Made by a program: the position numbers and the translations under genes. A stretch of DNA of 64,000 nucleotides, taken from NCBI GenBank assembly GCA_015501055.1, contig JADNYV010000192.1, positions 1 through 64,000 of the forward strand, in the 5' to 3' direction. The DNA is from Mucidula mucida. Lineage: Eukaryota; Basidiomycota; Agaricomycetes; Agaricales; Physalacriaceae. Below the pieces are notes generated by a model. That model saw only the letters and a program-made list of their open reading frames with translations. It searched no databases and was not told where the DNA came from. Below are positions 21,376 through 34,332 of this stretch, one piece after another (within the stretch, counting starts at the first letter, position 1; every line of letters starts with the position of its first letter).

Positions 21376-22583
21376 ATGGATATGCAAGCAGCCATCACAG
21401 AAAAGACCCGCAGAGCCCTCTGGGATTTGCTAGCCGCGCGAGATACAGTCGATAACACACTCTCGAAGGCGTCCGAAATTCTTGTAAGCTCCTTCATCCC
21501 CTTTGCATGCGCTTTTAACCCAACTCTTTCCTAGGCCGCTGCAGAATGTTTTGGCATCAATATCGACAGCGATACTTTCCGCTCTCAGGATGAAATTGTC
21601 CGGATTGAAGCTCTTATAAAGCAAAACGCCACCAGCGCGCGGTACCCGACTGTGAAGTCCTTGATCACACGCCTTCTTGACGTAGAGCTCAAAAGGTTGA
21701 GCGGTAAGTCGTTACTACTTCATTCGCCATCATTTCCCTCACCAGCGAAGGACTGGGAGCCAATCCCAGTTTTCCTTCGACCGAAGGCGACCTAGTCGAG
21801 AAGCACGATAACATTGAGTCGGACATTATCGTTGGACCTGTTATAGGAAGCTCACGACCGAAAAGAAATAAATCGGTCGTCGAGTCTGACTGCGAGGAAG
21901 ACGTTTCTGTCGATGAGGACGTGCCTCTCGCAAAGAGACGCCGTACGGCTAGAACCGCCCGTCGTAAGTCGTACATTTTCCCTGGAATCAAAACGCAGAC
22001 CGAATTTCCGTGTAGGAACAGGATCGTGCGTAGGATGGCCTCAAGAGCTATTCGAAAAGTTTGCAATGTACAGAGACAGCAGATGGAACCAGAAGAAATC
22101 TCTTCTAATGAAATTGTGGGCAGATGGTCTGAAAGATGGAGAACTTCAGGTGAGAAGAACGTTTTTCGGCCCCTGCGGTAGCTTCAAATACTAAGTACTT
22201 GCAGGCAATGACGGGTAGTAAAGCGTGTTATAGTTGCCAGCGAACGGAAGACGTTTGCGCTGTGCCACCTGGCGTTGTGGGTGTGCGCTGCCTGCGTTGC
22301 CATGCGGCGCGACCCAATTCAACGTGCAGCTTTGTTAGGCGTCCTCGTGGCAGCAGACTTTCGGTCGCTTCGTCTGAAGATGATAGAGTATCGACATCCA
22401 AAAGGAGTACCCCTTCACTCAAGAAAGAGACACCGCAAGCGCCAAGTATGTCTTTTCCTTGATATGTAGTTCTCAGCGGCCTTAGAATTTTCTTTAGCAG
22501 TTCAGCAAACGATTGAAAATCTCAAATTGAACGGCAATATGGAATATTTTCTTAATCAGCTTCGTGATGCTCTGCCCAAGTGA
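21376..22583 (+). CDS. Zn-cluster-like (Cys-rich) protein
   Basis: Six exons (21376-21483, 21535-21703, 21751-21963, 22016-22149, 22205-22445, 22501-22583); 948 nt, 315 residues, all junctions GT-AG and in frame. The N-terminal ~90 residues are helical (EKTRRALWDLL, LITRLLDVELKRL). An acidic then basic stretch follows (DVPLAKRRRTARTARR, a likely nuclear signal). Next comes WPQELFEKFAMYRDSRW, then a Cys array CYSCQ......C...CLRCH....STC resembling a fungal Zn2Cys6 cluster (CX2CX6C, then CX2CX8C), and a Ser/Lys-rich tail. I infer a nuclear DNA-binding protein; the spacing is atypical for Zn2Cys6, so the class is tentative. The third exon boundary (AG at 21749-21750) was chosen because the upstream AG gives a stop. 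Confidence 0.65.
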
Positions 22584-23044
22584 ATCAATCTCGTTGAATA
22601 GATATGTAGTAATACAAAAGAATCTGACTGAATATCCTGACAAAGTTTCGACGCCACACTTCCGTCGCCATGACATGAAATTGCATCCAAAAGCTTATAC
22701 GCCTAAAGCGCTATGAACATTGATTATCGAGAATGATTGGATGAGAAGTTGGATTTCAATCGCCCCACATCAGATCAAGGAAGAGCGCGCTTTCAGAGTT
22801 CATCTGGCGGTTGTTGGGACAAAGGATAAAATTTTGTCGAAGCTAGGTAGTCCGTGCTAACAGAGCTAGACAAATGTCATGGGCGAGTACTGGATTGACA
22901 GGGAGAGTGGATTGTCGCCAAGGGACGGATAATCCCGGATAATCGGGCCGATGAGAATTGTGTCCGCGGAACGTGTTGTTTGCACGTGTATTGCCACTTC
23001 GCCTTTCAGAACAATGACATGAACAAAGAAAGTGCCGTTACGAC

Positions 23045-24595
23045 TTGACCTTGTACTTTTCCCTTTATCCGCCTTTACGACCGTTACCGCTGCTGTTGTC
23101 CACTGTAATCCCCTTTGCTCTCCACGATCCTTCCAGTCAACGAACGCCACATTCCTGTACAGCGCCGGTCTATATGCTCAAGCGGATGACGACTCGCCTC
23201 GGCTCGCACTTTCACAAAGACGAGCTTCCATCCCAGATGACCCCGTCCATATACTCCTCGTCTTCGTCCAGTATCCTCTCCAGCACCTTCGATCGTCGGG
23301 GCTCGCTGGCGACAAATACTACGGGCCGAACATCCATTAGCGAATACCCCAAATACATCAGTGGCGGGAACTATGCCGACCAGGTCACGTTCGACCTGAC
23401 CAACATGGGCGCCGCGATATTACCGGCTGCATCTGCTCGTCCAAAGGGCACCTATCGCCTTACGGACTTCATCATCCAGCGCACTTTAGGCACCGGCAGC
23501 TTTGGACGCGTACATCTCGGTACGTACCACCTCGCTTCTCGCCTACGATGGCATCTCACTTCCGTCCAGTTCGAAGCAAACACAATCTTCGCTTCTACGC
23601 TATCAAGGTGCTCAACAAAGAAAAGATCGTTCGGATGAAGCAGGTCGAACACACCAACAACGAGGCTCGCATCCTCGACCTAGTCCAGTGCCCGTTCATC
23701 ATCAACATCTGGGGCACTTTCCAGGATACTGCCAATCTCTACATGGTCATGGACTTTGTCCCTGGCGGAGAACTCTTTACACTCTTGCGCCGATCCGGGG
23801 TATGCTTCTTCCATCCCTAGTTTATCCCTCAATCTAATCGCTTTCCCTCCGTAGCGTTTTCCAGACCCTGTCGCGAAATTCTACGCTGCCGAAGTCGTGC
23901 TCGCGCTCTGCTACATGCATGACCGGCAAATTGTCTACCGGGATCTCAAGCCTGAAAATATACTCCTAAACCACGACGGTCACATCAAAATCACCGACTT
24001 TGGGTTCGCAAAAAATTGCAAAATCACCTGGACGTTATGCGGTACGCCTGACTACCTCGCGCCCGAGATAATTGGGCAGCAACGGTATGGAAGCAGTGTC
24101 GACTGGTATGCGCTGGGTGTGCTCATCTACGAGATGCTCTCTGGACTGCCCCCATATCACACCGCCGATGGAAACCCGGTGGTCCTGTACGAGAAGATTG
24201 CGAGAGGGCCGGCATTTATCCAGTGGCCGCCTGTTATTGACCCGCGCGCGAGACATCTCATCGAACACTTGATGGAGACGGATCCCTCGCGGCGGTATGG
24301 GAACTTGATTGGGGGACACCAGGACATCTACCACCACCCATGGTTTACGGAGGTTGATTGGAACATGTTGGGGAGCCGGTCGATAACGGCGCCTTATTTG
24401 CCCAAGATAGCAGGAGACGGGGACGCGAGCGCGTCAGTGCTTTCGTTTGATGTCACTTTTTTTTCTGACGACTGGCGTAGATTCGACCGATACCCAGAGG
24501 ACGCGGCAAGTCAGGCATATGGGCAAAGGACAGAAGATCCGTACGGTAGCGAGTTCCCGAACTTTGAGTATACGAGTCCTGCGTTCGCGATGTAA
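23045..24595 (+). CDS. cAMP-dependent protein kinase catalytic subunit (PKA-C)
   Basis: Exons 23045-23519, 23570-23799 and 23855-24595 give 1446 nt, 481 residues; if translation starts at 23174 ([10 protein letters not shown]) it is 438. All kinase landmarks are visible: glycine loop GTGSFG (~150-155), Lys171 in YAIKVL, Asp265 in [11 protein letters not shown] 283-285, activation loop [14 protein letters not shown] with the phospho-acceptor Thr at about 295, and a C-tail with FDRYPED and a terminal FPNFEY that resembles fungal PKA. The variable Ser-rich N-terminus is typical of fungi. It would phosphorylate R/K-R/K-x-S/T substrates when cAMP releases the regulatory subunit; that gene is not in the window. 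The reading frame looks intact. Confidence 0.92.
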
Positions 24596-25620
24596 CGTGA
24601 GGCAGGAGTACATTGCTTTTGTTCGCCAAAATGATTGCCAGGAGGGCATGATAGTCCTTGTTATACCACTGTTATTATGGATAGGTACGATGTACTATGA
24701 ACGGACTGTCAAAAGTTTTGCATATTATAATTTATTAGTGTATGTACTTTCATATTTGCAACAATGGGATTTTTGGAATGACTTGGCCAGGACTGACCAG
24801 ATTGTGTTGCCTGATATCCAATAATAATAGCGCGAATACGGAAGCCGGGTTTGCATTCTTAATGGGAGCAAAACATTACTGTGAATAACGGAGACTCCAG
24901 CACATTTACTGCGCCACACCATCAGTCGAGAAAGCTCACCACGAATGCTTCTCTAGTATGACCCGCTGCATCTGCGACTGACGTTCGGGCTTTACAACTT
25001 GGACTATCCTTTCTCCGACGACACTACAATGAGCTAGCTAAGCCATCGCTGAGTTAGATCGAATATGACGGACGTGCTTGATCTCCTCACGATGTACCGG
25101 TTATCAGCCACACGAGAGGTTTAGTAAGAGACGACATTGCGTTCTTGTCTAGAGGTACACCTCCACTTTATGCAAAAAAAGGTACTACACAGGACGACTT
25201 TATGCGAAACACCTCACCAATACACTGGCATACTATGGTCTGTCTTCTCTGAGCGCTGAGTCCGAATGATGCAAGTGGTATTTGATAGTGCATGTGTATT
25301 TAGTTCACAGCATCCAACGGGCTCATCTAAACACCAACGAGTGATAACCCATGTCATGTGTCGTCTTGATAGATTGAACGGTGTACAGTCCCATGAACTT
25401 CGATGATATATCGAAGTCTCGGGGTAAATGCGGTCAAGTTACGATCTGAAATTGGAACCGAGGACAACTGGAGTTCATATTTTGACAAAGTTTTTTCGCT
25501 TGCAAGTTCTATAGGAGGTACAGGCATTTACGAGTCACTGGTTTTAGTTTTGATTCTGCGAGTGCGGGTGGACGGTTTAGGATAGCCGTCCTCGTTCAAG
25601 CCTATAATGAACATCAGTTG
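24596..25620. other. no gene recognised
   Basis: 3' flank of the kinase gene and DNA between two convergent genes. AT-richer than its surroundings near 24700-24760; no repeat or gene identified. Confidence 0.4.
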
Positions 25621-26580
25621 CTATCTCAGGACAGATACAAATCTACACACCAAGGCTTGGGTCACCCACCATCCACAGACAGGGGAGGATACTACAGCCA
25701 TTGAGTATAAGTGAGAACTGCACGACAAGCCCAAAGCCGTGATCATGTCCTCAGATAGCGTATACGCCACGAAAGATTCGGGCAACACCCCTACGTCCTG
25801 GAAATCCATCAGCACCGTGTTCCCGTGCTCGTCAACGCCAAAGTTGCTGGAGTCCATGTCGGCCTGCATGAACATTAGGCGTTCCCCGCTTAGACTGACA
25901 GAGTTCACTGGGTTCGTGGCCAAACGCGAGAGTAGCATGCGCGCCTAGACCATATTACGTGGCGTTAGTGGATGGAGATAATATAAACATAGACGCACTT
26001 TCTCCATGTAACGCTCAAGGGCTTCGATGCTCGAGAAAACTAGAGGCGCCTCGTAGTCCTTGAAAAAGCGATGTCGGATGGGGCCTCCCCCCAAAGGACC
26101 AAATTTATGACCGGGAGGAGCTGGAACTCCCATAAGCCACCTGACAGCCTCTGTCATCCTCTCGGGAAGGTCTAGAGGGGCGTCCGCGAGGGTGATATAC
26201 TCCATGACCAGATACATAAACTCATGGCCTCCAAAGTCGTGTACAAAGTGATGTATCACTTTCGCAATGCGCAGTGGCGTACTATCTGCGTGAGCTTGGG
26301 CGTACTCGGAGATGTAGATTTGGGTTGCAATTTCAGGCCAGAAATCCCGGGGGTGGTTATACTTGACAAAGTATTTGGTACCGATGGATAGACAGCGGCG
26401 GAAGTCTTTGTCCCTCCAGTGCGCTTCCTCGTGTGTTGTACAAGTGTCCACGACGATGGCCTCGAGATCGGCTTGTTCGATAGACGACATGTCAGATGGG
26501 GTGGATGATGCATAGAGGGGGCCATAAGAGTGCAGCATAATGCCAGAAGAGAAGCTTTGTCGAAAGCGACAGACAACCAC
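25621..26580 (-). CDS. aminoglycoside-phosphotransferase-like kinase fold protein
   Basis: Exon 1 25999-26580 and exon 2 25621-25944, joined over a 54-nt intron; 906 nt, 301 residues (272 if the Met at 26493, MSSIEQADLE, is used). The catalytic region is MFMQADMDSSNFGVDEHGN followed by VLMDFQDVG: an Asp ... Asn ... Asp arrangement of the APH/choline-kinase group, with Asp in place of the usual HGD. FGPLGGGPIRHRFF and LVMEYI are further landmarks seen in fungal members. Substrate unknown; many such genes occur in basidiomycetes. The last ~30 residues look unlike the family and may reflect a missed intron. Confidence 0.7.
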
Positions 26581-27230
26581 GACGCCTCAGACCAAGACAC
26601 TTAGATAACGGTAAGGATAGGAGGATTCGGCACACACGACGGCGGACGTAGAAAGGATTGGTACGTACGTAGAAGAGGATCCAAAGAGCACTTTGGTCGA
26701 AGGTAAAAAGCACTACCGGCCACAGAGACTACATGAAATGGAATGACATTGAGTACGCAGATGGATGGCAATAGGAGTGTCACATATCACGATCCTTCCG
26801 GCCGATCAGAGCTGCCAAGCTTTTCCTCGACCACGAGGATTCCACGAGAACGGACGCAATATTTACCATGGACACAGCTGCGTGCGCCGTAACGTGGTGG
26901 CGCCCTTGACCTCGCCAGCACATCGGGAGCGATATGGGCACTGCTCCATATAGAGCAAAGGTTTAACCGTAACACTCAATTTGACCCATAGCACCTACCA
27001 AAGGTTACGCCCAGCGGAAACATGTCAGGCTCTAGGAACTTAAGGCACGATACTGGTTAGGGAACGACTTTCGCCAACGCCCTGGACCGTTTCTCGTTCA
27101 TAACTACGTTTCCGTGGAATACCTTCACGGTATCACGTTCCTGTAAATTCTAGCTCTTCGCTGATTCCTGACTTCATCTGGACCGCTCGCAGGCCGCCGC
27201 CTAGTAACGCGTTTCCCCAAGCCAAACTGC
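26581..27230. other. intergenic, upstream of the pectate lyase
   Basis: Head-to-head spacer between the APH-like gene and the pectate lyase. No gene recognised. The last 40 bases lead into a TATA box. Confidence 0.4.
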
Positions 27231-27238
27231 TATAAAAG
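27231..27238 (+). promoter_or_regulatory. TATA box of the pectate lyase gene
   Basis: TATAAAAG, 133 bases before the ATG, followed by a long pyrimidine-rich stretch (about 27285-27330) as found around transcription starts of strongly expressed fungal genes. Confidence 0.7.
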
Positions 27239-27363
27239 AGACGCCCAAGAGAGATGTTCAGACATCAAACCGCACCTTCACTCTCTTGCAGCTCTTCTCT
27301 CATTTTCTCTCTGTCTTTTACACACGCCAGTCGTTGTTGAATTCCTTATCTCATTCTCACAAA

Positions 27364-28632
27364 ATGAAGTGGCTCTACTCTGCTGTTACTCTCCTCTCTG
27401 TCCAGCTTGCTATGGTACGTGTCTAAGTGAGTTCAACCAAGAATTCCTGTACACTGACAGCGCTGCTAGGCTGCTCCCCCTCTTCGCAAACGCGTTGATG
27501 CTGAGGAGGCCTGCTCTGTCGGTTATTGCACCTTGAATGGCGGGTATGTCGCATCCAAATGTCTGAGCGCGTCTGTGCTCACCAAAAAAATCAGAACCAC
27601 AGGTGGCGCTGGTGGCTCAACCACGACTGTCACAACTCTGGACGACCTCATTGCTGCCGTTTCCGGCGATGATGCCAAGATTGTCATCATCGACGGCGAA
27701 ATCACTGGCAATGAAGTCGTTAAGATTGGTTCCAACACCTCTGTTCTGGGTACCTCTAGCGCATGTAAGGGTTCTTTTTTCTTGCTCTTCAAAGCCCGAC
27801 GTACTGAGTATGTCCTCAGCGCTCGTCGGTGTTGGTCTCCGCGTCTACAAGGAAGAGAACGTCATTATCCGCAACATCGCAATCTCCAAGGTTCTCGCCG
27901 AGGCTGGTGATGCGGTTGGCGTGCAAGAAAGTAACCAAGTCTGGGTTGACCACTTGGACCTTTCCAGTGACCGCGACCACGATAAGGACTTGTAGGTTCT
28001 CTAACTATCAATTGTCGAAGCCTACTGACCGTATTGTGCAGCTATGATGGTCTTCTTGATGTCACCCACGGATGCAGCGGTGTTACGCTCTCGTACAACT
28101 ACCTCCATGACCACTGGAAGGCCTCCTTGGTCGGCCATTCCGACAGCAATGGCTCTGAAGATGCGGCTCTCCGCGTCACTTATTACGGCAACTTCTTTGA
28201 GAATCTGAACTCTCGTGGCCCGTCCTTCCGCTTCGGCCAAGGTCACATCTTCAACAACTATTACAGCAGCGTGAGCGATGGTATCAACACGCGTGACGGT
28301 GCCGAGCTTCTAGTCGAGAACAACGTCTTCGTTGGTATGTCGTCTGCCTTGGTCATAACCACGCATACAGGCTAATCTCTTTGACTCAGACTCTAAGAAG
28401 CCTCTTTACTCCACCGACGAGGGCTTCGCTGTTGCCTCCGGCAATGGTACGTGTTAGTTTGGATCTTTGCTTTGCTATACTGATCGTGTATCAAGACTTC
28501 GGAGACGGCGAGAACGCTGCGGAGGAGGGTTCCATCACCGCCTCTGACCTCGGTTACGACTACGACTTGATTGCGACCACCAGTGTTGCCAGCGATGTCC
28601 AGTCCAACGCTGGCCAGACTCTCGACTTCTAA
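27364..28632 (+). CDS. secreted pectate lyase, family PL1
   Basis: Seven exons (27364-27414, 27470-27543, 27595-27764, 27820-27991, 28042-28334, 28390-28446, 28496-28632) give 954 nt, 317 residues, with no disruption. The signal peptide MKWLYSAVTLLSVQLAMA is followed by a LRKR dibasic site. The parallel beta-helix family motifs are all there: WVDHLDLSSDRDHDKD (Ca-binding acidic cluster), YDGLLDVTHG, ASLVGHSD, and SRGPSFRFGQGHIFNNYY with the RxPxxR catalytic arginine. The enzyme cleaves polygalacturonate by beta-elimination outside the cell, fitting a plant-degrading or plant-associated fungus. The TATA box at 27231 and compact introns suggest an inducible, well-expressed gene. Confidence 0.95.
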
Positions 28633-29317
28633 GCGCATCGTCGCGTTTTCTGGCGATGGAGTTAGGCCGGCCTATCACACTCTTCTTCTTCGACCATCGC
28701 CAGCTCCTCTTGTTTATTGATTGCTATTGCCTGGTCAAGAGCTGCAGTGTTGCTGGCATACCTATCACTATTTTCGAACTTGCTTGAAAGCGTTGCCTCG
28801 AGTAGTGGTACAACACATTTTTACACCTGGGTACGTCGAGGTGGTGAAGCGTAGGATAACATGTATTGTGCATTTGCGGAATTTCAATGGATACTTTGAA
28901 CTTGGTATCTTAGGTTTGATGATGGTATTCGAAGCGAAGTCTACCGGTTGACGATCGTCCGGCTAATTCTGATTGACCACGTCTTGCCGTCTATCAAGCA
29001 TGTCTTGAAGAAGGCGTAGCATATGAGAAGGAGTTCTTTCGCGTCTGACAAGTTTCCGAATGCTGTCCAGAACTGGTTAATTCCACCCCGTTCGGTAAGG
29101 CGCTTAGTTCTTGATCTCCGATGGAACAGCGCCAACTCGTCTGGTTCCCGTTCTTTTACCCCTCAACACCGTATAAAGTATACATACATGGCAGGAGTGA
29201 CAATATACAGACAACAAATAAATAGTACAGGTGTCCGGTTGATAACGCAGTTATCGTCGATACAAATTTACAACTTTGTATGCTACTTTGTCCTGGGAGT
29301 AGCTTGGCTCGTTCTCG
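28633..29317. other. intergenic, no gene recognised
   Basis: Between the convergent pectate lyase and zinc-finger genes: 3' flanks of both. Only short open frames. Confidence 0.4.
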
Positions 29318-30393
29318 CTATACAGTATGCTTGGTACGAATGTGCCTCCCAAGAGACGAGTCGTCCGCGTATTGTTTGGCACATCTTTCACAAGTAAATA
29401 CGTGAAACTTGTGTTTACTCTCGACGTGCTCTATCAAATGATGAGCAATGACACCAGATGAGTCGAAGATACTCACTGTTACGAGCACTGTTGGTGGTGA
29501 AGTCGGCGGCACATTCTGGACAAATGTGTGTTGCTGGATGTTTGCGCCTCTCTAAAATGACTTTCTGTTCTCTCCCGCGACGCCTCGGATTGGCAAAGTC
29601 GCGCTCGTTGTGCAGCGCGCCGCTCGCTCCGTGTGAAGTCGACGAACTGCCGCTGGTCAAAGCGCTAGAGACTGAACTCGCGTAGCCGCCGTTGATATCA
29701 TCAAGTAGCACCTCTGCTGGCAATAAAGACGTCAGGCCGCCCTGGATGGGAGGCTGTGGGGGGTGCTGAGGAGCGGTGTTGAATGTATTTCTGTGTCAAT
29801 CGCAGTTAGAACATTGTTCGAAAAGAGTGAATGGTCACTTACGTTTGAAGACCCGTATACGATCGATCGTATGATTGCGCCCAGGGAGCGACGAAAGACC
29901 CAAATGGACTGGCGGGGTCAGAGATACGACCTGCAGGATTGTCCGCCGCTCCTACAACTGGCCATGCATCGATGTCCGTCGGCAGCATAGATGACACGTC
30001 CCCACCGACATAGCTTTGGGATTGCGCCACAGGAATCGGACGCGTACTCCAAACGTTGCCAGTGCCATCTGGTGCGTCGAAGCAGCCATGGTGAGGTATT
30101 TGGGCATTGCCATATTGACGAACCCGACCACCGTACGGATGTTGACTGGTGATGTCGTTCCAGTGATAAGAGTTACGGGAAGGATGGGTGAAATTGGCAG
30201 GCCTCGACTCGATATCAGAGTAGGGATGTACTGGATATTCTGTGGTCTGAATCTCAAGACGTCCATTGTCATAGACGTGCTGCTGGTGATACGCTGTCGC
30301 TTCAGCTGAATGGTCTACAACGTCTGAGAAGTATACCGGTTGGGAGGAGAAATAGCGAGGTGGGGAATCACCGGCGTAGGGAGATCGTGCCAT
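29318..30393 (-). CDS. C2H2 zinc-finger protein with low-complexity N-terminus
   Basis: Exons 29843-30393, 29477-29790 and 29318-29430 on the minus strand; 978 nt, 325 residues. About 250 residues rich in Tyr, Ser, Pro and His (YFSSQPVYFSDVV, NTAPQHPPQPP) precede a basic patch (RRRGREQKVILERRKH). Two classical fingers follow: HICPECAADFTTNSARNKH...KH and TCERCAKQYADDSSLGRHIRTKH. The second intron (29431-29476) is phase 1 and falls just before the first His of finger 1, exactly as in the paralogues. It is likely a nuclear DNA-binding regulator and is one of the two apparently intact larger members of the family in this window. Confidence 0.8.
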
Positions 30394-32348
30394 GGGGTCA
30401 AACGTAAATCGCTCTGCATTATAAGGCAGTTCCTGTTTCTCGGCGTACCGTGTGCATTTAAACGCTTGAATTTACAATCCGATTACTCAAGGTTCGTTCG
30501 TAGCTGAGCTCAGCTCCGATTGACCTCTCGGATCAATGATCGGCGCGGGACATGAAGATTTCATTATGATTAGATCGCGATCCGTGGAAGCTGTGCATTG
30601 AGGGTGCCTTGGTATAGCTTGGTATTCGAGAGTCAACATCGATTACTCCGGACCTAGTCTATCTTCTATTGTTCGGAACGAACAGGAAAAGACACACACA
30701 GTTCTTGTATTGAGTTGTTTATAGTTCTCGAATTGAGTTTTGCATGACCTCGTCGCATTAATCAACTTGGAAGAAGTTCATCAGATTTGCGGTGCTGTGC
30801 ATCAGCGCAAAAATGACAGTGACACAGTCAGAATAGCATGAGAAGTTGGTCGACAATTGCAGATTGTGGCCATGTGCGTGCGTGCTAGGTTGAGGGATGC
30901 CTGTTGTCGACTATGGGGCGCGCCAGCATATAGTCATAGCAAAATTATGACGCGTACCAGTGAGTCTGGGAGATGCGAGAGCCATTGGCATGTGAGTGTA
31001 GGATGCGGAGTAAATCCTGTCGATGAATCGTTGATCTTGAATCGTCGGGGATTTTCTGTATTCGTCTAGTGACCCATATATTCATGGGGGAATCTGTGGG
31101 TTGATAGACTCCGGATTCACTCTTTGAGTGCCTGCTAGTCTTGATGATGCTGAGGCGCTGCCACCGTATGATACGGTGCTTTGTCACTGATGCGAGGTCT
31201 CCGTCTCGATACATACGAGCAGATTGTATGCGCCATTCTGGTTGGAACCGTGCGGAGACTGGGGAAAGAGCATGAGGTTGGCGCGATGAAAGGACATGGA
31301 CGTTTTCAGTCAAGGGTAAACGGCAACTGCCGAAAACTGCCTCTACAATAACAAAATACCACCGTACACAATTTCAGATGTGTACACAATGGAAGGTCGC
31401 TCTAGTGGTTATGGCGTCGATTATGCCCATTTTCCTCTGGTAATACTTAATAGGTTTGAAGCAGCAGACTCTTGGCTCGACTGAACTCGGCGCCATGAGT
31501 GTACTAATCACGCTGCGCTTCATTCAGGCTCTAGGAGACTTGTCACTTAACGCCACTCTTCCAAGATCAAAGAAGACGACTCCACTCTTCGCGACCGAGT
31601 ACCCGAAAGAATATGATCCTGTTAAACATCCACGCCTTCTCATGCGGCCTCATCCACCCGACATTTCGGATGGGATATGACCGACCTTAACGCGTTATAG
31701 GTGTTGTACATGTGGCGCCTCGGAAAGAACTCTTGCTCTATGTCTATTTCTTAGAACTTCCGGCGGGATTCAACGTCTTATCGTCGTCTGATCGTCGTAT
31801 ATCCGAAATCAAGCATGCGGAATATCCGGCTGCAATCCGGCTACCGAGGGCTACCATCTGCAGAATCTGAATCGCATAGCCTCGGAGCAAGTTCTGTAGG
31901 GAAGGGTACCAAGCATGCCACATTGGAGTCGGCGTTTGTGCGTGGAGAGACTGTTCAGCGCCAATCTCTGCTTGCTGGAGAAGGGTATAGGTGGATGATG
32001 TTTTCAGCTGTAAGCATTCGTGGGTTCATCGGAGACGTCTTTGAGAAAGTGGTCAATGAGATACCCAGATACCTAATATATATCAGCACCCGAACATTCA
32101 CAGTGTCAATTCTTTCGTCAAAGCTTCTCGCTGGGGTTGATAGCTGCGAATTTCCTACAGCTCATTCTGATCCCAGTCTGGTCTTGGATGCCAAAGCTAA
32201 GAGGAGCTTGGAATCGTCACTTCTGAGTGTCTCCAGCGCAGCCAGAGCCCGCCACTGCAAAGACACGTCTATACTGGGAGTTTACGTGGATATAAATTTG
32301 CTTTACTGGATTGCTCTGTTGACCGCAGGCGAACCCTAGGACGAAGCA
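30394..32348. other. mostly featureless; one 174-codon open frame
   Basis: The longest open frame (31815-32339, plus) has no recognisable motif, no obvious splice partner, and ends ten bases before the stop of the convergent zinc-finger gene. I treat it as chance or an old fragment. A T/G- and AT-rich tract lies at 30690-30730. Confidence 0.35.
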
Positions 32349-33367
32349 CTAGGCGCCACCCACGTTCCCCATATAACGTTCCATTATTCCACGATGGATC
32401 TTGCGAATATGCCGACCGAGAGATGTCATATGACGATAATCATGCATACACCCTTCCAAGGGACAACGGAAACGCATGCCCAAGTGTTCAGCCATGATAT
32501 GATCTGAAGAACTATCAACATGGAGCACATGGAGAGAATTTCATTGGACTTACTCTCCAGAGAACGTTTAACGGTGAAATCTAGACTATCACATTCTCGA
32601 CAGAACTCTCGCGCCGGGCGTTGACGCCTTCGTGAGATAACCTGTTTGTCTCTCCCTCGAGGGAACCGATGCGGCACGAGCGAAGGGGCTGAGAAATTAT
32701 CGCTAGGTGCAGTTCCGAACGACATGGGGGCTGTACTCTCTATGCGTGACGAGGACGAGGACGAACAAAACAAAAACTCTGTGTCTGAGTACGTAGATGT
32801 CGGAACGAGAGATTGGTGAAAAACCCTTTGTACCAGCGCAGGATCAATGGCAGCGGGTGAACCCTCGATGGGCCAGTAGGACGACTGGAGATCGTTATTG
32901 ATACGAAATAGATGGTTCTGCGTATTTGTCGAGTGATCATCATCCAGCGTTCGTGTAGGACAAGGTCTTTGCGCATTCATAGATTCTTGACGAAACCCCT
33001 CCACCGGTACAGACAAGACAGCAGCATTGCTGAAGGGTATTGAATCATGAAGACTATTAGCGACATCTAGATCTGGGATCTGGAAGTAAGGATCCAAATA
33101 TCCGGTACGTGAGGCAGCACGGTCTACAAGATGAATAAGGCAAATGGACAGAAATCACTTTCGATACACACAGACCTTGGAGGTACGGCGGTAAAGAGCT
33201 GAATTCCCAAGAGCCGACGGATGAAGTACCATCGGCGACATGACTGAAGGAACTAGAGCTTCGTTCAATAGTGGCGGAGCAAGATGGAATGGAACTTACA
33301 CCGCGTCCTGTGTGGCCACGCCATCAGAGTAAGATTCGGGGGAAAATCTAGTTGAAGGCATCATCAT
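32349..33367 (-). CDS. C2H2 zinc-finger protein (paralogue)
   Basis: Exons 33300-33367, 33176-33243, 32554-33123 and 32349-32503; 861 nt, 286 residues, every junction in frame. It starts with three consecutive ATG codons (first at 33367). The order is a Ser-rich N-terminus, FPRGRDKQVISRRRQRP, finger 1 FCRECDSLDFTVKRSLE-N-HIMAEH and finger 2 FRCPLEGCMHDYRHMTSLGRHIRKIH. The last intron interrupts finger 1 before His, phase 1. It is closely related to the frameshifted copy at 4077-4620, including the flanking linker. Likely a nuclear nucleic-acid-binding protein of unknown target. Confidence 0.8.
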
Positions 33368-34332
33368 AAATGGGGACGCGCTGAAGAGGTGAAAGACTCT
33401 TTATATAAGGCTCAAGCCGCCCATGTTAACAGTGGCTACCTGCTCTGCATTACTGTCGATGATAGCTTTTGGGATTCAAGTCAGCAGAACCTGTCTGATG
33501 TCATGCTCACAATTGATGCCGAAACGCAAGCCTTCTGCTGGCAGCATTTCCTGTCATTACCATGGCCATCAGAACACCCAAAGGCGGCATTGCAAAGGAC
33601 CGGCCAGAAGAAGAATATTGCCTTCGGATGCTCACAGACTGCTCACTTGTTAGCATGATCTAAGTGGCCGGCAGATCACCGCTAACGTGCCGAAAGGCGA
33701 TAAAGGTGCTCCCTTTCGGAGCTAGTTGATGCACTATACGAGAGCTGTCGGGAACGTCAGGAAGCCCTGCCACGGGTGCTTTGGATAGCATTAGGAGCGA
33801 GTAGATAGCATTCCGGAGACGCACATGTAAACGAACGAGGCCTATAATCACCGTACAACCGCGTCAACCTCCTTCGGGTATCATAATCAGTCGGCAGTCA
33901 CGCCCATACTGCGCTTGTGCAAGTTTGTGGGCTTCATTGTTTGCACAGAACGAAACACTGAGGCGCCCTTCATCATGCGCGCAACTCCCATCGGAAAATA
34001 TCAAAAGCTCAATGGTAAACGCCTTTTCGTGCCGTCGCCGAACATGTCGCTCGCAAAGGATTTATGGAGATATGCATCCTGGCAGGTTGCAGTCAATTGG
34101 CGGCGAGACAGCCCGAGATTTAGGCAGCGCCCTGTTCATCTTTGATCTATACTTACAATTGAAGATGAAGAACGAGAAGAAACGAGGACTCGCCAGGTGT
34201 CAACGAATGCCAATCGCTTCAACAAGCTTCTCGAGGACAGTAATAATATCATTCGTCGCGACTTTGCCACCTGTAGTCCTATTCGAATCCTCAAAAGGTG
34301 ATATCTCCAGTACTGGTTCACCAAGGGTTCCC
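33368..34332. other. no gene recognised
   Basis: Short open frames only; this would be the promoter side of the zinc-finger gene and the left flank of the outer KDZ element. Confidence 0.4.

Noticed and set aside
31815..32339. 174-codon open frame as a gene
   Set aside because: No motif, no convincing start or splice pattern, and it abuts the 3' end of a convergent gene; kept only as a note.
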